Assembly: GCF_011390835.1 (NCBI RefSeq)
Contig: NZ_JAABRQ010000011.1
Location: 1-64,000 of the forward strand
Direction of reading: 5' to 3'
Length of the DNA: 64,000 nt
Source: Hydrogenophaga sp.
GTDB lineage: Bacteria; Pseudomonadota; Gammaproteobacteria; Burkholderiales; Burkholderiaceae_C
Shown: positions 33,841 through 43,063 of the stretch, piece after piece
How positions within the stretch are numbered: position 1 is the stretch's first letter
How the letters are laid out: each line of letters opens with the position of its first letter
Made by a program: the position numbers and the translations under genes
The notes under the pieces: model-generated
The model's database searches: none
The model's input: only the letters and a program-made list of their open reading frames with translations
Told to the model about the DNA's origin: nothing

Positions 33841-35169
33841 ATGAAACTGGCGATGGTGATGCCGGTGCTCAACGAAGCAGCGACCTTGCCCGCGCGGCTG
33901 GCGACGCTCACGGGTTTGCGCAGCGAGGGTGTGTCGGTGATCGCGGTCGACGGCGGCAGTGACGACGAGACCGTGGTGGTGGCTCGATCGTGTGTCGATG
34001 CCGTGGTCCACGCGCCGCGTGGGCGTGCAGCGCAAATGAACGCCGGTGCCTGCCATCCGCTGGCACGCCGCGCCGATGCACTGCTGTTTCTGCACGCTGA
34101 CACCGCCTTGCCGGTGAGGGCTGTCGAGCTTGTGTCCCAGGCCTTGGCGAGCGACGCGATCTGGGGCCGCTTCGATGTGCGCATCGAAGGCCGGCACCCG
34201 CTGCTGCCCATGGTCGCGGCGTTCATGAACAGGCGCTCGCGCTGGAGCGGCATCGCCACCGGCGACCAGGCGATGTTTGTGCGGCGCGCGGTATTTGAAT
34301 CACTGGGTGGCTTTGCGCCGCTGCCGCTGATGGAGGACATCGAGCTCAGCACCCGCCTCAAGGGTATCTCACCACCAGTCTGTTTGCGCGAGCAGGTCAC
34401 CACCGCCGGGCGCCGCTGGGATCAGCGCGGTTTCTGGCGCACCGTGTGGCTGATGTGGCGCCTGCGCGCTGCCTGGACCATGGGAGGTGATGCCCATGCG
34501 CTGGCTCGCCGTTACGGCTACGCGGTGCGCGCACCGGCGGCGGTGGCGGTGCTGGCCAAGGCGCCGGTGCCCGGCCAGGCCAAGACGCGGTTGGCCCCGC
34601 TGCTGGGCCATGGCGGCGCGGCCCGCGCCCAGCGCGGCTTCATCCTGCGCACCCTGGCCACCGCGCGCCGCGCCAGCACCGGGCCGCTGACGCTGCACGG
34701 CGCCCAGGGTGCCGTCCACCGCCTTTTCCACCTGCTCCGGGACCGCTGGGGGGTGGCCTGCGTGCCGCAGGCAGATGGCGATATCGGCGAGCGCATGGCC
34801 GCTGTCATGGTGGAGCACTTCGAGCGATCGCCGCGCCTGCCGCTGCTCATCGTCGGCACCGACTGCCCGGTGCTCACACCGGAGCACCTGCAGAAGGCTG
34901 CAGATGCGTTGCAGACGCACGACGCCGTGCTCATTCCGGCCGAAGACGGGGGCTACGTGCTGATCGGCCTGCGGGTGGCGTTGCCGGGCGTGTTCCAGAA
35001 AGTGGCGTGGAGCACACCGCGCGTGATGGCTCAGACCCGTCAGCGCCTCATCCAGGCCGGCGCGCGCTGGCAGGAGCTGCCTGCCCTGTGGGATGTGGAC
35101 GATCCGCAGGACTGGATCCGCTGGCAGGCCTTGGCCAGCGCAACACCTGATGATTTGCACGGCCCTTGA
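33841..35169 (+). CDS. fused family-2 glycosyltransferase and DUF2064 transferase (selenodomain-associated transferases 2 + 1)
   Basis: A 442-residue fusion. Residues 1-225 are a GT2 enzyme (VMPVLNEAATLPARL, VDGGSDDETV, LLFLHADTALP, GDQAMFVRR, LMEDIELSTRLK). Residues about 235-430 are a CofC/DUF2064-like nucleotidyl or glycosyl transferase (VAVLAKAPVPGQAKTRLAP, LLIVGTDCPVL, LIPAEDGGYVLIGLR, DVDDPQDW). The two halves are usually separate genes, named as transferases associated with a radical SAM/seleno-domain protein and with arsenosugar synthesis. That radical SAM partner is not in this window. It is coupled to the kinase gene upstream. Confidence 0.82.
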   Translation: MKLAMVMPVLNEAATLPARLATLTGLRSEGVSVIAVDGGSDDETVVVARSCVDAVVHAPRGRAAQMNAGACHPLARRADALLFLHADTALPVRAVELVSQALASDAIWGRFDVRIEGRHPLLPMVAAFMNRRSRWSGIATGDQAMFVRRAVFESLGGFAPLPLMEDIELSTRLKGISPPVCLREQVTTAGRRWDQRGFWRTVWLMWRLRAAWTMGGDAHALARRYGYAVRAPAAVAVLAKAPVPGQAKTRLAPLLGHGGAARAQRGFILRTLATARRASTGPLTLHGAQGAVHRLFHLLRDRWGVACVPQADGDIGERMAAVMVEHFERSPRLPLLIVGTDCPVLTPEHLQKAADALQTHDAVLIPAEDGGYVLIGLRVALPGVFQKVAWSTPRVMAQTRQRLIQAGARWQELPALWDVDDPQDWIRWQALASATPDDLHGP

Positions 35170-35213
35170 CTGTTTCGGTGTGAAACCACGCCGCGCGGCG
35201 CTATGGTTCAAGG

Positions 35214-37925
35214 ATGGAGCAGTCACCTCGCCACCCTGAACAAGCCCTTCCCCCGGCCTGGCACACACTGGGGCCGGATGAAGTCTGGCAGCGCCTGGAC
35301 AGCAGCGAGCGGGGGCTCAGTGCGGCCGAAGCCCTGCGCCGGCTCGCAGCACAGGGCCCCAACAGCTTGCCTGTCGCTCGACGTTCCAGCGCGCTGCGCC
35401 GATTACTGGGCCAGTTCCACAACCTGCTGATCTATGTCTTGCTGGCCGCAGCCGCCATCACCGCCGCACTCGACGACTGGCTGGATACCGCGGTCATCCT
35501 CGGGGTGGTGCTGATCAATGCGGTGATCGGCTTTGTGCAGGAGGGCAAGGCGGAGCGTGCGCTGGAGGCGGTGAACGCGATGCTGGCGCGGCACGCCACC
35601 GTGTGGCGCGATGGCCGTCGTCTGGAGATCGACGCGGCTGATTTGGTGGCTGGTGATGTGGTGTGGCTCGAATCGGGTGCACGCGTGCCGGCCGATCTGC
35701 GGCTGTGGCGGGTCAACAACCTGGGTATCGACGAGGCTGCGCTCACCGGCGAGTCAGTGCCGGTGGACAAAAGCACCGATGCCGTGGCGCAGGCCGCCGC
35801 ACTGGGCGACCGCAGCGGCATGGCCTACGCCGGTACCGTGGTCACGCAAGGGCAGGCCAGCGGCGTCGTCGTGGCCATCGGATCAGACACTGAACTGGGG
35901 CGCATCGGCCAGCTGGTGTCGTCGGTGCCCAGCCTGGTCACCCCGCTGACGCGCCGGCTTGACCAGTTTGCGCGACAGATCACGTTCGCCATCCTCGTGG
36001 TGAGTGGGCTTGTGTTCTGGTACGGCAGCCAGATCGGTGAGCGACCGGTACTGGACATATTTCTCGCGGTGGTGGGCCTGGCGGTGTCCGCCATCCCCGA
36101 AGGTCTGCCGGCCATCGTCACCATCACGCTGGCGATCGGGACCTCGGCGATGGCCAAGCGCCGAGCGGTGGTGCGCCGTCTACCCGCGGTGGAAACCCTG
36201 GGCTCGGTCGGCGTGATCTGCACCGACAAAACCGGCACCCTGACCAAGAATGAAATGACCGCAGTCGGTCTGCATCTCGCGGGCGAAACAATCGAGGTGA
36301 GTGGTGCGGGCTATGCGCCGCAGGGTGGGTTTTCTGTGGGTGAGCAAATTGTCAACCCATCGCAGCAGCCTGGCCTGATGCGCCTGGTGCGCTGCGCACT
36401 GCTGTGCAACGACGCGCAGCTGCACGCCGACGAAGATGGCGCCTGGACCCTGGCCGGCGACCCGACTGAGGGTGCCCTGCTCACGCTGGCGAACAAGGCC
36501 GGTCTCACCCACGAGCAGGCCGAGCGCGAGTCGCCGCGCATCGCCGCCATTCCCTTCGAGTCCGAACACCGTTTCATGGCCACGCTGCACCGCGACGCCA
36601 GCGGTCAGGTGTTCGCGCTGCTCAAGGGCGCGCCCGAGCAGGTGATCGGCTTTTGCACCCAGGATGTGAACGGAAAGGCCCTGGATGCCGATGAATGGCG
36701 GGCACGGGTGCGCGCTGCGGCAGGTCAGGGTCAGCGCGTACTGGCGCTGGCCGATACCGTGTTACCGCCGGGTACCGATACGCTGACCATGGCCGACATC
36801 ACGCCGCGTTTCACCCTGCTGGGGCTGGTTGGCCTGATGGACCCGGCGCGGCCTGAGGCGGTGGCAGCGGTGGCCGAGTGCCAGCGCGCCGGCATCCGTG
36901 TGTTGATGATCACGGGCGACCACGCGGCCACCGCAGCCGCTATCGGCGTTGGCATCGGCCTGCACGGCGGCAAGCCCCTCACTGGCGCCGAGATCGACAC
37001 GCTGGACGACGTCGCGCTGCGCCAGCGCCTGGGCGAGACTGACGTGGTGGCCCGAGCCAGCCCCGAACACAAGCTGCGCCTGGTGGCCAGCCTGCAGGCC
37101 AGCGGCCAGCTGGTGGCGATGACGGGCGACGGCGTCAACGACGCGCCCGCGCTTAAGGCCGCCGACATTGGTGTGGCCATGGGTCAACGCGGCACCGACG
37201 CTGCGCGCCAGGCGGCCGACCTGGTGCTGACCGACGACAACTTCGCGTCGATCGCCGCCGCGGTGCGCGAAGGCCGCTGCGTGTTCGACAACATCAAGAA
37301 GGCGCTGCTGTTCATCATTCCCACCAACGGCGGTGAGGCCGGGATCATCTTGCTGGCGGTGTTTGCCGGTCTGGCGATGCCGATCACCGCCGGTCAGATT
37401 CTCTGGGTCAACATGGTCACCAGTATCACGCTGGATATTGCGATTGCTTTTGAGCCAGAGGAGGCGGGCGTGATGCAGCGCGCGCCGCGCCCACCGCGCG
37501 AGCCGCTGATCACCCGCCTGCTACTCATGCGCATCGTCTACGTGAGCGTTCTGATGGTGGGCGCGTGTATCTGGCTCTACCAGTGGGAGTTGGGGCGAGG
37601 CAGCTCGCTCGAAGTGGTGCGCACTGCGGTGGTCAACATGCTTGTGATCAGCCAGGTGACTTACCTGTTCAACGTGCGTCAATTCACTGCCAGCGCGCTG
37701 CGCTGGGCAACGCTCTTCGGCAATCCGGTAGCTGTGGGCGCGGTGGGCATCACGCTGGTGCTGCAATCGCTGCTCATTTACGCGCCGCCGATGCAGCAGC
37801 TGTTTGGCACCGCCGCGCTGGATCTCGCGTCCTGGGGTTTTATCCTCGCCTTGGCGGGTGCCATCTTCCTGGCGGTGGAGGCAGAAAAAGCCCTGCTGCG
37901 GCGCCGTGGCGTTCAGCGAATGTGA
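35214..37925 (+). CDS. P-type cation-transporting ATPase (P2 type)
   Basis: A 903-residue pump with the full P-type set: actuator loop LTGESVPVDK, membrane helix 4 AIPEGLPAIVTITLA, phosphorylation motif CTDKTGTLTKNE with Asp338, nucleotide-binding KGAPEQV, and the hinge MTGDGVNDAPALKAADIG. The PEGL motif and the cation N-terminal domain (WQRLDSSERGLSAAEALRRL) place it in the Ca2+/Na+/K+ (P2) group; the transported ion is not certain. A terminator-like hairpin follows at 37985. The start at 35214 lies directly after AAGG, which is closer than ideal. Confidence 0.85.
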   Translation: MEQSPRHPEQALPPAWHTLGPDEVWQRLDSSERGLSAAEALRRLAAQGPNSLPVARRSSALRRLLGQFHNLLIYVLLAAAAITAALDDWLDTAVILGVVLINAVIGFVQEGKAERALEAVNAMLARHATVWRDGRRLEIDAADLVAGDVVWLESGARVPADLRLWRVNNLGIDEAALTGESVPVDKSTDAVAQAAALGDRSGMAYAGTVVTQGQASGVVVAIGSDTELGRIGQLVSSVPSLVTPLTRRLDQFARQITFAILVVSGLVFWYGSQIGERPVLDIFLAVVGLAVSAIPEGLPAIVTITLAIGTSAMAKRRAVVRRLPAVETLGSVGVICTDKTGTLTKNEMTAVGLHLAGETIEVSGAGYAPQGGFSVGEQIVNPSQQPGLMRLVRCALLCNDAQLHADEDGAWTLAGDPTEGALLTLANKAGLTHEQAERESPRIAAIPFESEHRFMATLHRDASGQVFALLKGAPEQVIGFCTQDVNGKALDADEWRARVRAAAGQGQRVLALADTVLPPGTDTLTMADITPRFTLLGLVGLMDPARPEAVAAVAECQRAGIRVLMITGDHAATAAAIGVGIGLHGGKPLTGAEIDTLDDVALRQRLGETDVVARASPEHKLRLVASLQASGQLVAMTGDGVNDAPALKAADIGVAMGQRGTDAARQAADLVLTDDNFASIAAAVREGRCVFDNIKKALLFIIPTNGGEAGIILLAVFAGLAMPITAGQILWVNMVTSITLDIAIAFEPEEAGVMQRAPRPPREPLITRLLLMRIVYVSVLMVGACIWLYQWELGRGSSLEVVRTAVVNMLVISQVTYLFNVRQFTASALRWATLFGNPVAVGAVGITLVLQSLLIYAPPMQQLFGTAALDLASWGFILALAGAIFLAVEAEKALLRRRGVQRM

Positions 37926-37928
37926 GCG

Positions 37929-37956
37929 TTGGCCGGCTGTAGGGCCTCGGTATAGT
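37929..37956 (+). promoter_or_regulatory. sigma-70-like promoter for the MATE pump gene
   Basis: TTGGCC (37929-37934), a 16-base spacer and TATAGT (37951-37956) form a fair sigma-70 promoter right after the ATPase stop. It lies upstream of the hairpin at 37985-38011. Confidence 0.45.
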
Positions 37957-37984
37957 TGGAGCAATTAAAACGCTTGTGTTGCTT

Positions 37985-38024
37985 GGCGCTGTGGCCCTTT
38001 GGTTCGGCGCCTTTTTTCTTTTTT
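37985..38024 (+). terminator. rho-independent terminator between ATPase and MATE genes
   Basis: GGCGC (37985-37989) pairs with GCGCC (38007-38011); an inner GGCC/GGTT pairing can extend it. A T-rich tract (TTTTTTCTTTTTT) follows directly. The MATE start codon is only eight bases after the tract, so the element may terminate ATPase transcripts or attenuate the MATE gene. Confidence 0.65.
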
Positions 38025-38031
38025 CGTCTTC

Positions 38032-39432
38032 GTGAGTTTCCCCCACCTCCAGAAAGCGCGCACCGAGCTTCGCGCCGTCGCCCTCATCGCCTTTCCCGTC
38101 ATCACAGCGCAATTGCTGCAGATGGGCATGGGTGTGGCCGACACCTTGATGGCCGGTCGCATCAGCCCGCTTGCGCTGGCCGCCGTGGCGATGGGCTCGG
38201 CCATGTGGTTCTTCACCTTCATCGCCGGCCTGGGTCTGATGCTGGCGCTCACGCCCATCATGGCACACCACGTCGGCGCCAACCACCACCATTTGATTGG
38301 TGACGAGTGGCGCCAGGGGCTCTGGCTTGCGCTGGCGCTGTCGCTGGTGCAGATGGCCACGCTGCTGGCGCTGGGCGGACTGATGCCTCACCTGGGCATT
38401 GCGCCCGAGATCGTGGGTGAGACGCGCCGCTATCTGCTGTGGGTCGGATGGAGCCTCCCGTTCACCTGCCTGTATCTGGTGCCGCGCTTTCTCAACGAGT
38501 CCATGGGCCACACCATGCCGATGTTGTGGACGCAGCTGCTCATGCTGCCGCTCAACGTGCTGGGCAACTACGTCTTCATGTACGGCCAGTTCGGCTGGCC
38601 CGCCATGGGCGGCGCCGGCGCGGCGCTGTCCACCGGCATCGCCCAGACCGTCGGCTGCCTCGCGCTATTCGCCTACACCCTGCGCGCACCGCGCTACGCC
38701 GCCCACCGCTTGCGCCAGACGTGGACCCGGCCCGACTGGACGCACCTCGCCCGCATCGTGCGACTGGGGCTGCCCATTTCCATCGGCATGGCGATGGAGT
38801 CGGGCATGTTCACCGCCACCGCGCTGCTCATGGGCCGCTTCGGCGTGGACACCGTGGCCGGCCACCAGATCGCGATCAACATCGCTTCCATCGCCTTCAT
38901 GGTGCCCATGGGCATCTCGATCGCGCTCACGGTGCGGGTGGGCCAGGCGTTGGGCGCTGGTGATCCGCTCGCTGCGCGCTACCGCGGCCGCCTGGGCATT
39001 GCGCTGTGCAGCGGTTTCATGACGGTGTCGGCCGGTGTGCTCTGGAGTGCCAACGAATTCCTGGCAGGCCTCTACACGCCCAATGCGCAGGTGATTGCGG
39101 TAGCTTCGCAGTTCCTGACGTTTGCCGCCGTCTTCCAGCTCGTCGATGGCCTGCAGGTGGGAGCGATGGGCGTGCTGCGCGGCTACAAGGACACCAAAAT
39201 TCCCATGCTCGTCACCGTGTTCGGCTACTGGGTGGTCGGCATGGGCCTGAGCTTGAGCCTAGGTGTGTTTGGTCCCCTGGGTCCGGTGGGCTTGTGGGTC
39301 GGGCTGGTGGGTGGGCTGGCGGTGGCCGCGGTGGTACTCAACACACGTTTCTGGCGTTTGACGCGGCATGTTGAACTGCCGCCAGCGGCCACGACAGGCG
39401 GCCTCGCCTCCAACACCCCCCGCTCCGACTGA
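38032..39432 (+). CDS. MATE-family multidrug efflux transporter (NorM-like)
   Basis: A 466-residue transporter with about 12 helices. Family segments are FPVITAQLLQMGMGVADTLMAGR at the N-terminus, LIAFPVITAQL, LPLNVLGNYVFMYG, GHQIAINIASIAFMVPMGIS, VRVGQALGAGD and GVLRGYKDTKIPML. MATE pumps exchange cationic drugs for Na+ or H+. The GTG at 38032 is preferred because the upstream TTG frame would translate the T-rich terminator-like tract. Confidence 0.88.
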   Translation: MSFPHLQKARTELRAVALIAFPVITAQLLQMGMGVADTLMAGRISPLALAAVAMGSAMWFFTFIAGLGLMLALTPIMAHHVGANHHHLIGDEWRQGLWLALALSLVQMATLLALGGLMPHLGIAPEIVGETRRYLLWVGWSLPFTCLYLVPRFLNESMGHTMPMLWTQLLMLPLNVLGNYVFMYGQFGWPAMGGAGAALSTGIAQTVGCLALFAYTLRAPRYAAHRLRQTWTRPDWTHLARIVRLGLPISIGMAMESGMFTATALLMGRFGVDTVAGHQIAINIASIAFMVPMGISIALTVRVGQALGAGDPLAARYRGRLGIALCSGFMTVSAGVLWSANEFLAGLYTPNAQVIAVASQFLTFAAVFQLVDGLQVGAMGVLRGYKDTKIPMLVTVFGYWVVGMGLSLSLGVFGPLGPVGLWVGLVGGLAVAAVVLNTRFWRLTRHVELPPAATTGGLASNTPRSD

Positions 39433-39463
39433 GCTTCAATGGCGGGCAGCCAGTCGGCACGCA

Positions 39464-40009
39464 TCAGCGCCACTCGCCCGGCGCCAGGCCATCCAGCGCA
39501 TACGGCCCAATCGAGGCGCGAATCAGCCGCAGCGTGGGGTGGCCCACAGCAGCAGTCATGCGCCGCACCTGCCGGTTGCGCCCTTCGGTGATCACCAGCT
39601 CCAGCCAGCTGGTGGGAATGTGCTGGCGAAAACGCACCGGTGGATCGCGCGGCCACAGTGCGGCGGGCTCGGGCATGGCGCGAGCGCGTGCGGGCCGGGT
39701 GGGGCCATCGTTCAGCTGCACGCCCTCGCGCAGGCGGTTCAGTGCGGCTTCATCGGGCACACCCTCCACCTGCACCCAATAGGTTTTCTCCATCTTGTGG
39801 CGCGGGTCGCTGATGCGAGCCTGCAAAACCCCATTGTCGGTGAGCAGCAGCAGGCCCTCGCTGTCCGCATCCAGCCGGCCCGCCACGTACACGCCCGGCA
39901 CATCGATGAAGTCTTTCAGCCCGCGCCACCGGCCTTCGGCGGTGAACTGGCTCAACACGCCATAGGGTTTGTTGAAGTAGAAGAGGCGGGATGCTGAAGC
40001 GGTGGCCAT
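39464..40009 (-). CDS. rluE: rRNA pseudouridine synthase (RluE-like)
   Basis: A 181-residue RsuA/RluE-family pseudouridine synthase with the catalytic Asp in [15 protein letters not shown], an opening [25 protein letters not shown] and the C-terminal [10 protein letters not shown]. There is no S4 domain, as in RluE, which modifies 23S rRNA near position 2457 in E. coli. ATG at 40009 is used; a GTG 10 codons upstream is possible. It is convergent with the MATE gene. Confidence 0.85.
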   Translation of the reverse strand: MATASASRLFYFNKPYGVLSQFTAEGRWRGLKDFIDVPGVYVAGRLDADSEGLLLLTDNGVLQARISDPRHKMEKTYWVQVEGVPDEAALNRLREGVQLNDGPTRPARARAMPEPAALWPRDPPVRFRQHIPTSWLELVITEGRNRQVRRMTAAVGHPTLRLIRASIGPYALDGLAPGEWR

Positions 40010-40087
40010 AGCGGGGAGGTTAGCAGCGGGGGTGGTCACCGCAGAAATGCGAGGCCAAACGACACACGCCCCGCCGGGCAGCAGGTC

Positions 40088-40972
40088 TCAGATTTCCACG
40101 TTTTCCAGCCGCTCGTTGCGCTCTGCCGCCGCCAAAGCGTGCACCGAGGTCGGCGCCGTGCAGACCAGCAGGTGCCGACCTTGCGGGCCGCCGAGTGCAC
40201 AGGCGTAGGCGTTTTGCGAGGTGGTCACGGTGTCGGTGATCTGGCCACCGTCTTCCACCCGGATCACCTGGGGCGCCAGCGCATTCGCCACCCAGATGCC
40301 GCCCTGTTCATCGGCGCAAATGCCGTCGGGCGCGACCCCGGCTTCTTTGAGCGAGGCCCAGACGCGGCGGTTCGACAAGGCACCATCGGGCGCACGGTCA
40401 AACGCGGTCAGCTCAAAACCCAGCGTCTGCGCCACCACCAGCGTGCGCCCGCCGTTCAGCAAGGCCATGCCGTTGGGGAACAGCACCGGCTCGGCCGCCA
40501 CCGACGCCGTGCCGTCCAGCTTCACATGGGCCAGTTTTCCCAGGAACGGCGAAGGGTCGGCGCCCAGGGCGGCCAGCAGGCCTTCCACGCCATGGGCCAT
40601 CAGGAACGCATCCAGATCAAAACCGAAGTTGCCCACATAGGCATCGCCCTCAGGCGTCACCAGCATGTCGTTGGCGTGGAAAGTGGCGATGCCGTTCAGG
40701 TCGGCGTGTACGGCCAGGTCTTTGCCAGCGGCGCGGCGCAGCACCTGCCGCGTCGTCATGCCCACCACCAGCAGATCGCCATTCGGCAACCAGCCCAGGC
40801 CCGACGGCTGCTCGTCACCCAGGCTGAGTTCCACCCGTACATCACCACCCAGCCCGACCGAGCACACCTCGTGCGCATAAAAGTCGCTGAACCAGAACCG
40901 GCCATCGTGCCAGCGAGGGCCTTCGCAGAAGTAGCGCTGGTCGGCAAGGGGGGTGGAGGTGTGGGTGGGCAT
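40088..40972 (-). CDS. SMP-30/gluconolactonase-family protein
   Basis: A 294-residue six-bladed propeller of the SMP-30/LRE group. Marks are FCEGPRWHDGRFWFSDF (metal-binding Glu), FHANDMLVTPEGDAYVGNFGFD, LFPNGMAL with Asn, and APDGICADEQGGIWVA with the Asp ligand. Such enzymes hydrolyse lactones; which lactone is not shown. GGAG precedes the ATG at 40972 by eight bases. The longer open frame to 41224 has no family features. Confidence 0.82.
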   Translation of the reverse strand: MPTHTSTPLADQRYFCEGPRWHDGRFWFSDFYAHEVCSVGLGGDVRVELSLGDEQPSGLGWLPNGDLLVVGMTTRQVLRRAAGKDLAVHADLNGIATFHANDMLVTPEGDAYVGNFGFDLDAFLMAHGVEGLLAALGADPSPFLGKLAHVKLDGTASVAAEPVLFPNGMALLNGGRTLVVAQTLGFELTAFDRAPDGALSNRRVWASLKEAGVAPDGICADEQGGIWVANALAPQVIRVEDGGQITDTVTTSQNAYACALGGPQGRHLLVCTAPTSVHALAAAERNERLENVEI

Positions 40973-41361
40973 GGCTTGTCTCCTGTGTGTATGGGGAAAG
41001 GCGCCCGGCTTGCGTGGGCCACCGGGGGACATCGTGCGCGATATCGGAAGGCCCTTCAGCCGGGCGCGCGGCAGTCGGTCTGAAGCAGTCCTCGCATGAT
41101 TCTGGTCAGCATGACGATACTGCGGTTCGTAGAGGTTGGTGGTCAGCCAGAACTCGCTTCCAGGTTGATCACTTCGCGATGAGCTACCGGGTGCGTGTTC
41201 AACGGGTGAGGTATGGAAGGACACCTAGCGATGATGCGGGGCTTTTTGATTTTTCTATCAGTACGTCCGACACTTCAGCCGCACCCAAGTCGCTGAGTTA
41301 ACGTCAAATAGTGAGAAGCTAGACACCCTGAACACCCCGTACGTTTTGCGGGGGACATTCC
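40973..41361. other. intergenic region, lower GC to the right, no gene seen
   Basis: These 389 bases separate two divergent genes. From about 41090 the base composition becomes less GC-rich than the surroundings and stays so through 42060. I see no RNA gene, direct repeat or attachment site. A T-rich patch (GGGGCTTTTTGATTTTTCTAT, 41237-41257) stands out but has no clear partner stem. Confidence 0.45.
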
Positions 41362-41982
41362 GTGAGGCATTTGAAAGCAGCCGTGGCGTACCTTGAGCGA
41401 TTCGAATCACCTGAGCTTCCGGCTGGCGCGTCAACGCTTCGGAATCAGTTGGAACTCGGCATGGCTTTCCATGCCCGGCAGGTACCACCATCGCCGAGCT
41501 CAGCCCGTTTGCTCATGACCTACATGGTAATCACGGACAAGGCAGCGCGGGAGTACATGGCCGGGTGTCGCCGAGTGCGAGACAACGTGAACGCGAACGG
41601 AGGTATCCAAGCCTTCGTCGAAGGCGTTGGGCACTTCGAGAACTGCATCAATGCTACAAAGCGAGCGCTTCGAGCTCTCGAACGCCTTGGAACCCAACAA
41701 GACGGACCAGCCATTGACCGGAATATTCGAAAACTTGCGCAGTCTCAGGCAAAGACAATCACCCACCTGCGAGATGCGATCGAGCACATGGATGCGATCA
41801 TTGTTTAGGGTGCTGGAATCCCTGAGGGCCTGCCGCATCTCCTGACCATCGACAAGACGGGCGAGAACCTTGAGATTGGCACTCACCAAATACCAATCGC
41901 CGGTCTCCAAGGCGTTGTTCGCGCCCTCCACGTTTTGGGCCTCGCAGTCATTCAGGCGCTGCCAACGCCCGCTGATGTCTAA
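41362..41982 (+). pseudogene. HEPN-like hypothetical protein interrupted by an in-frame TAG
   Basis: A GTG at 41362, preceded by GGGGGAC, opens a 148-residue frame that stops at TAG 41806-41808. The same frame then stays open for 57 more codons to TAA at 41980-41982, with protein-like content (GAGIPEGLPHLLTIDKTGEN, LEIGTHQIPIAGLQGVVRAL). The joined product would be about 206 residues, mostly alpha-helical, with LRDAIEHMDAIIV just before the stop. This resembles HEPN-type helical proteins, but the assignment is tentative. A CAG or AAG to TAG change would explain it. The GC content is lower than in the neighbours, suggesting recent gain. Confidence 0.5.
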
Positions 41983-42067
41983 GTCCTTACAGGGGCTTCC
42001 CACGAAGTCAAGAATCGCAGCGAGTGTGAATCTGCGAGTCGCACCACTCTCTTTTCGGAGGCTCGTC

Positions 42068-42448
42068 ATGCGTCTCACCTTACTGGCCCTGGCCACCGTT
42101 TCCATCGCCACGATGTCGCACGCCAAGATCGACTGCAAAAAGGCCATCACCACGCTGGACATCAACGCGTGTGCGCAGGCCGATTTTGAGGTGGTCGAGA
42201 AGAAGTTGAACGACACCTACCGCCGCGTGATGAAGTCGCTGAGCAAGCCCGACGATGGCCTTGCCTACGCCGAGATCAAGAAGGGCCTGATCGAGGCGCA
42301 GCGGGCCTGGGTGGTGTTCCGGCAGAAGGACTGTGATGCCTATTACACGCTGCATGCCTCCGGCACGATCCGCACCGTGATGTACATCGGGTGCATGCAG
42401 AACCATGCCGAGCAGCGCATCAAGGCCCTGGAGGCGTACGCGCTGTGA
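42068..42448 (+). CDS. secreted LprI-like (DUF1311) protein
   Basis: A 126-residue protein with a signal peptide ending near ATMSHAKI. The DUF1311/LprI domain follows: four Cys (IDCKKA, NACAQADF, KDCDAYY, IGCMQNH) and ADFEVVEKKLNDTYRRVM, AQRAWVVFRQKDC. Relatives include lysozyme inhibitors. A strong GGAGG lies seven bases before the ATG at 42068. Confidence 0.8.
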   Translation: MRLTLLALATVSIATMSHAKIDCKKAITTLDINACAQADFEVVEKKLNDTYRRVMKSLSKPDDGLAYAEIKKGLIEAQRAWVVFRQKDCDAYYTLHASGTIRTVMYIGCMQNHAEQRIKALEAYAL

Positions 42449-42455
42449 ACCGCTC

Positions 42456-43061
42456 TTACCGGAACCGCTGCCATCCCCAGCCGATGCGCATGGCGATGGT
42501 GATGGCGCAGAGCACCGCAAAGCCATAAGCGATCTGCGGGAACCACTGCGGCCACAGGCACATGGCAGAAAACGCGATCAGGGTTTCGGTGGCTTCGGTG
42601 AGGCCGCCCAGAAAATAAAAGCTCTTGTCGGGAAATGCGGTGGACGGCACCTGGTGTTTTTCGGCGATCACCGCAAAGGCGAGAAAGCTGCTGCCGGTGC
42701 CGATGAAGGCGGCGAGCAGCACGGCGGCGGGCAGGGCGTTTTGGGCGGGGTGGGCGATCGCGAAGGCCAGCGGGATGGACGCGTAGAACAGGAAGTCGAG
42801 CGTGATGTCCAGAAAGCCGCCGCGGTCGGTGGGCTGGGTGGCGCGGGCCACCGCGCCGTCCAGCCCGTCCATGAGGCGCGAGGCGAGCAGCAGCCCCAGG
42901 CCCAGCAGATAGGCCTGAAATGCAATGGCCACGGCGGCGGCCATGCCGACCACGAAGCCGGTGACAGTGACGGCGTCGGCGCCGATGCCCAGGCGCACCA
43001 GGCCCTGCGCTGCGCGGTTGAGCACGGGCTTGATGGCGGACTGGATGGCGCGGTCCAGCAT
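42456..43061 (-). CDS. ynjF: CDP-alcohol phosphatidyltransferase-family protein (YnjF-like)
   Basis: A 201-residue membrane enzyme with the family motif in DGLDGAVARATQPTDRGGF followed by LDITLDF (D-G-x2-A-R-x8-G-x3-D-x3-D). It transfers a phospho-alcohol group from a CDP-lipid; substrate unknown. It starts two bases after the ATPase stop. The same order of permease, ATPase and this enzyme occurs in the E. coli ynj cluster, hence the symbol. Confidence 0.8.
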   Translation of the reverse strand: MLDRAIQSAIKPVLNRAAQGLVRLGIGADAVTVTGFVVGMAAAVAIAFQAYLLGLGLLLASRLMDGLDGAVARATQPTDRGGFLDITLDFLFYASIPLAFAIAHPAQNALPAAVLLAAFIGTGSSFLAFAVIAEKHQVPSTAFPDKSFYFLGGLTEATETLIAFSAMCLWPQWFPQIAYGFAVLCAITIAMRIGWGWQRFR

Positions 43062-43063
43062 GG

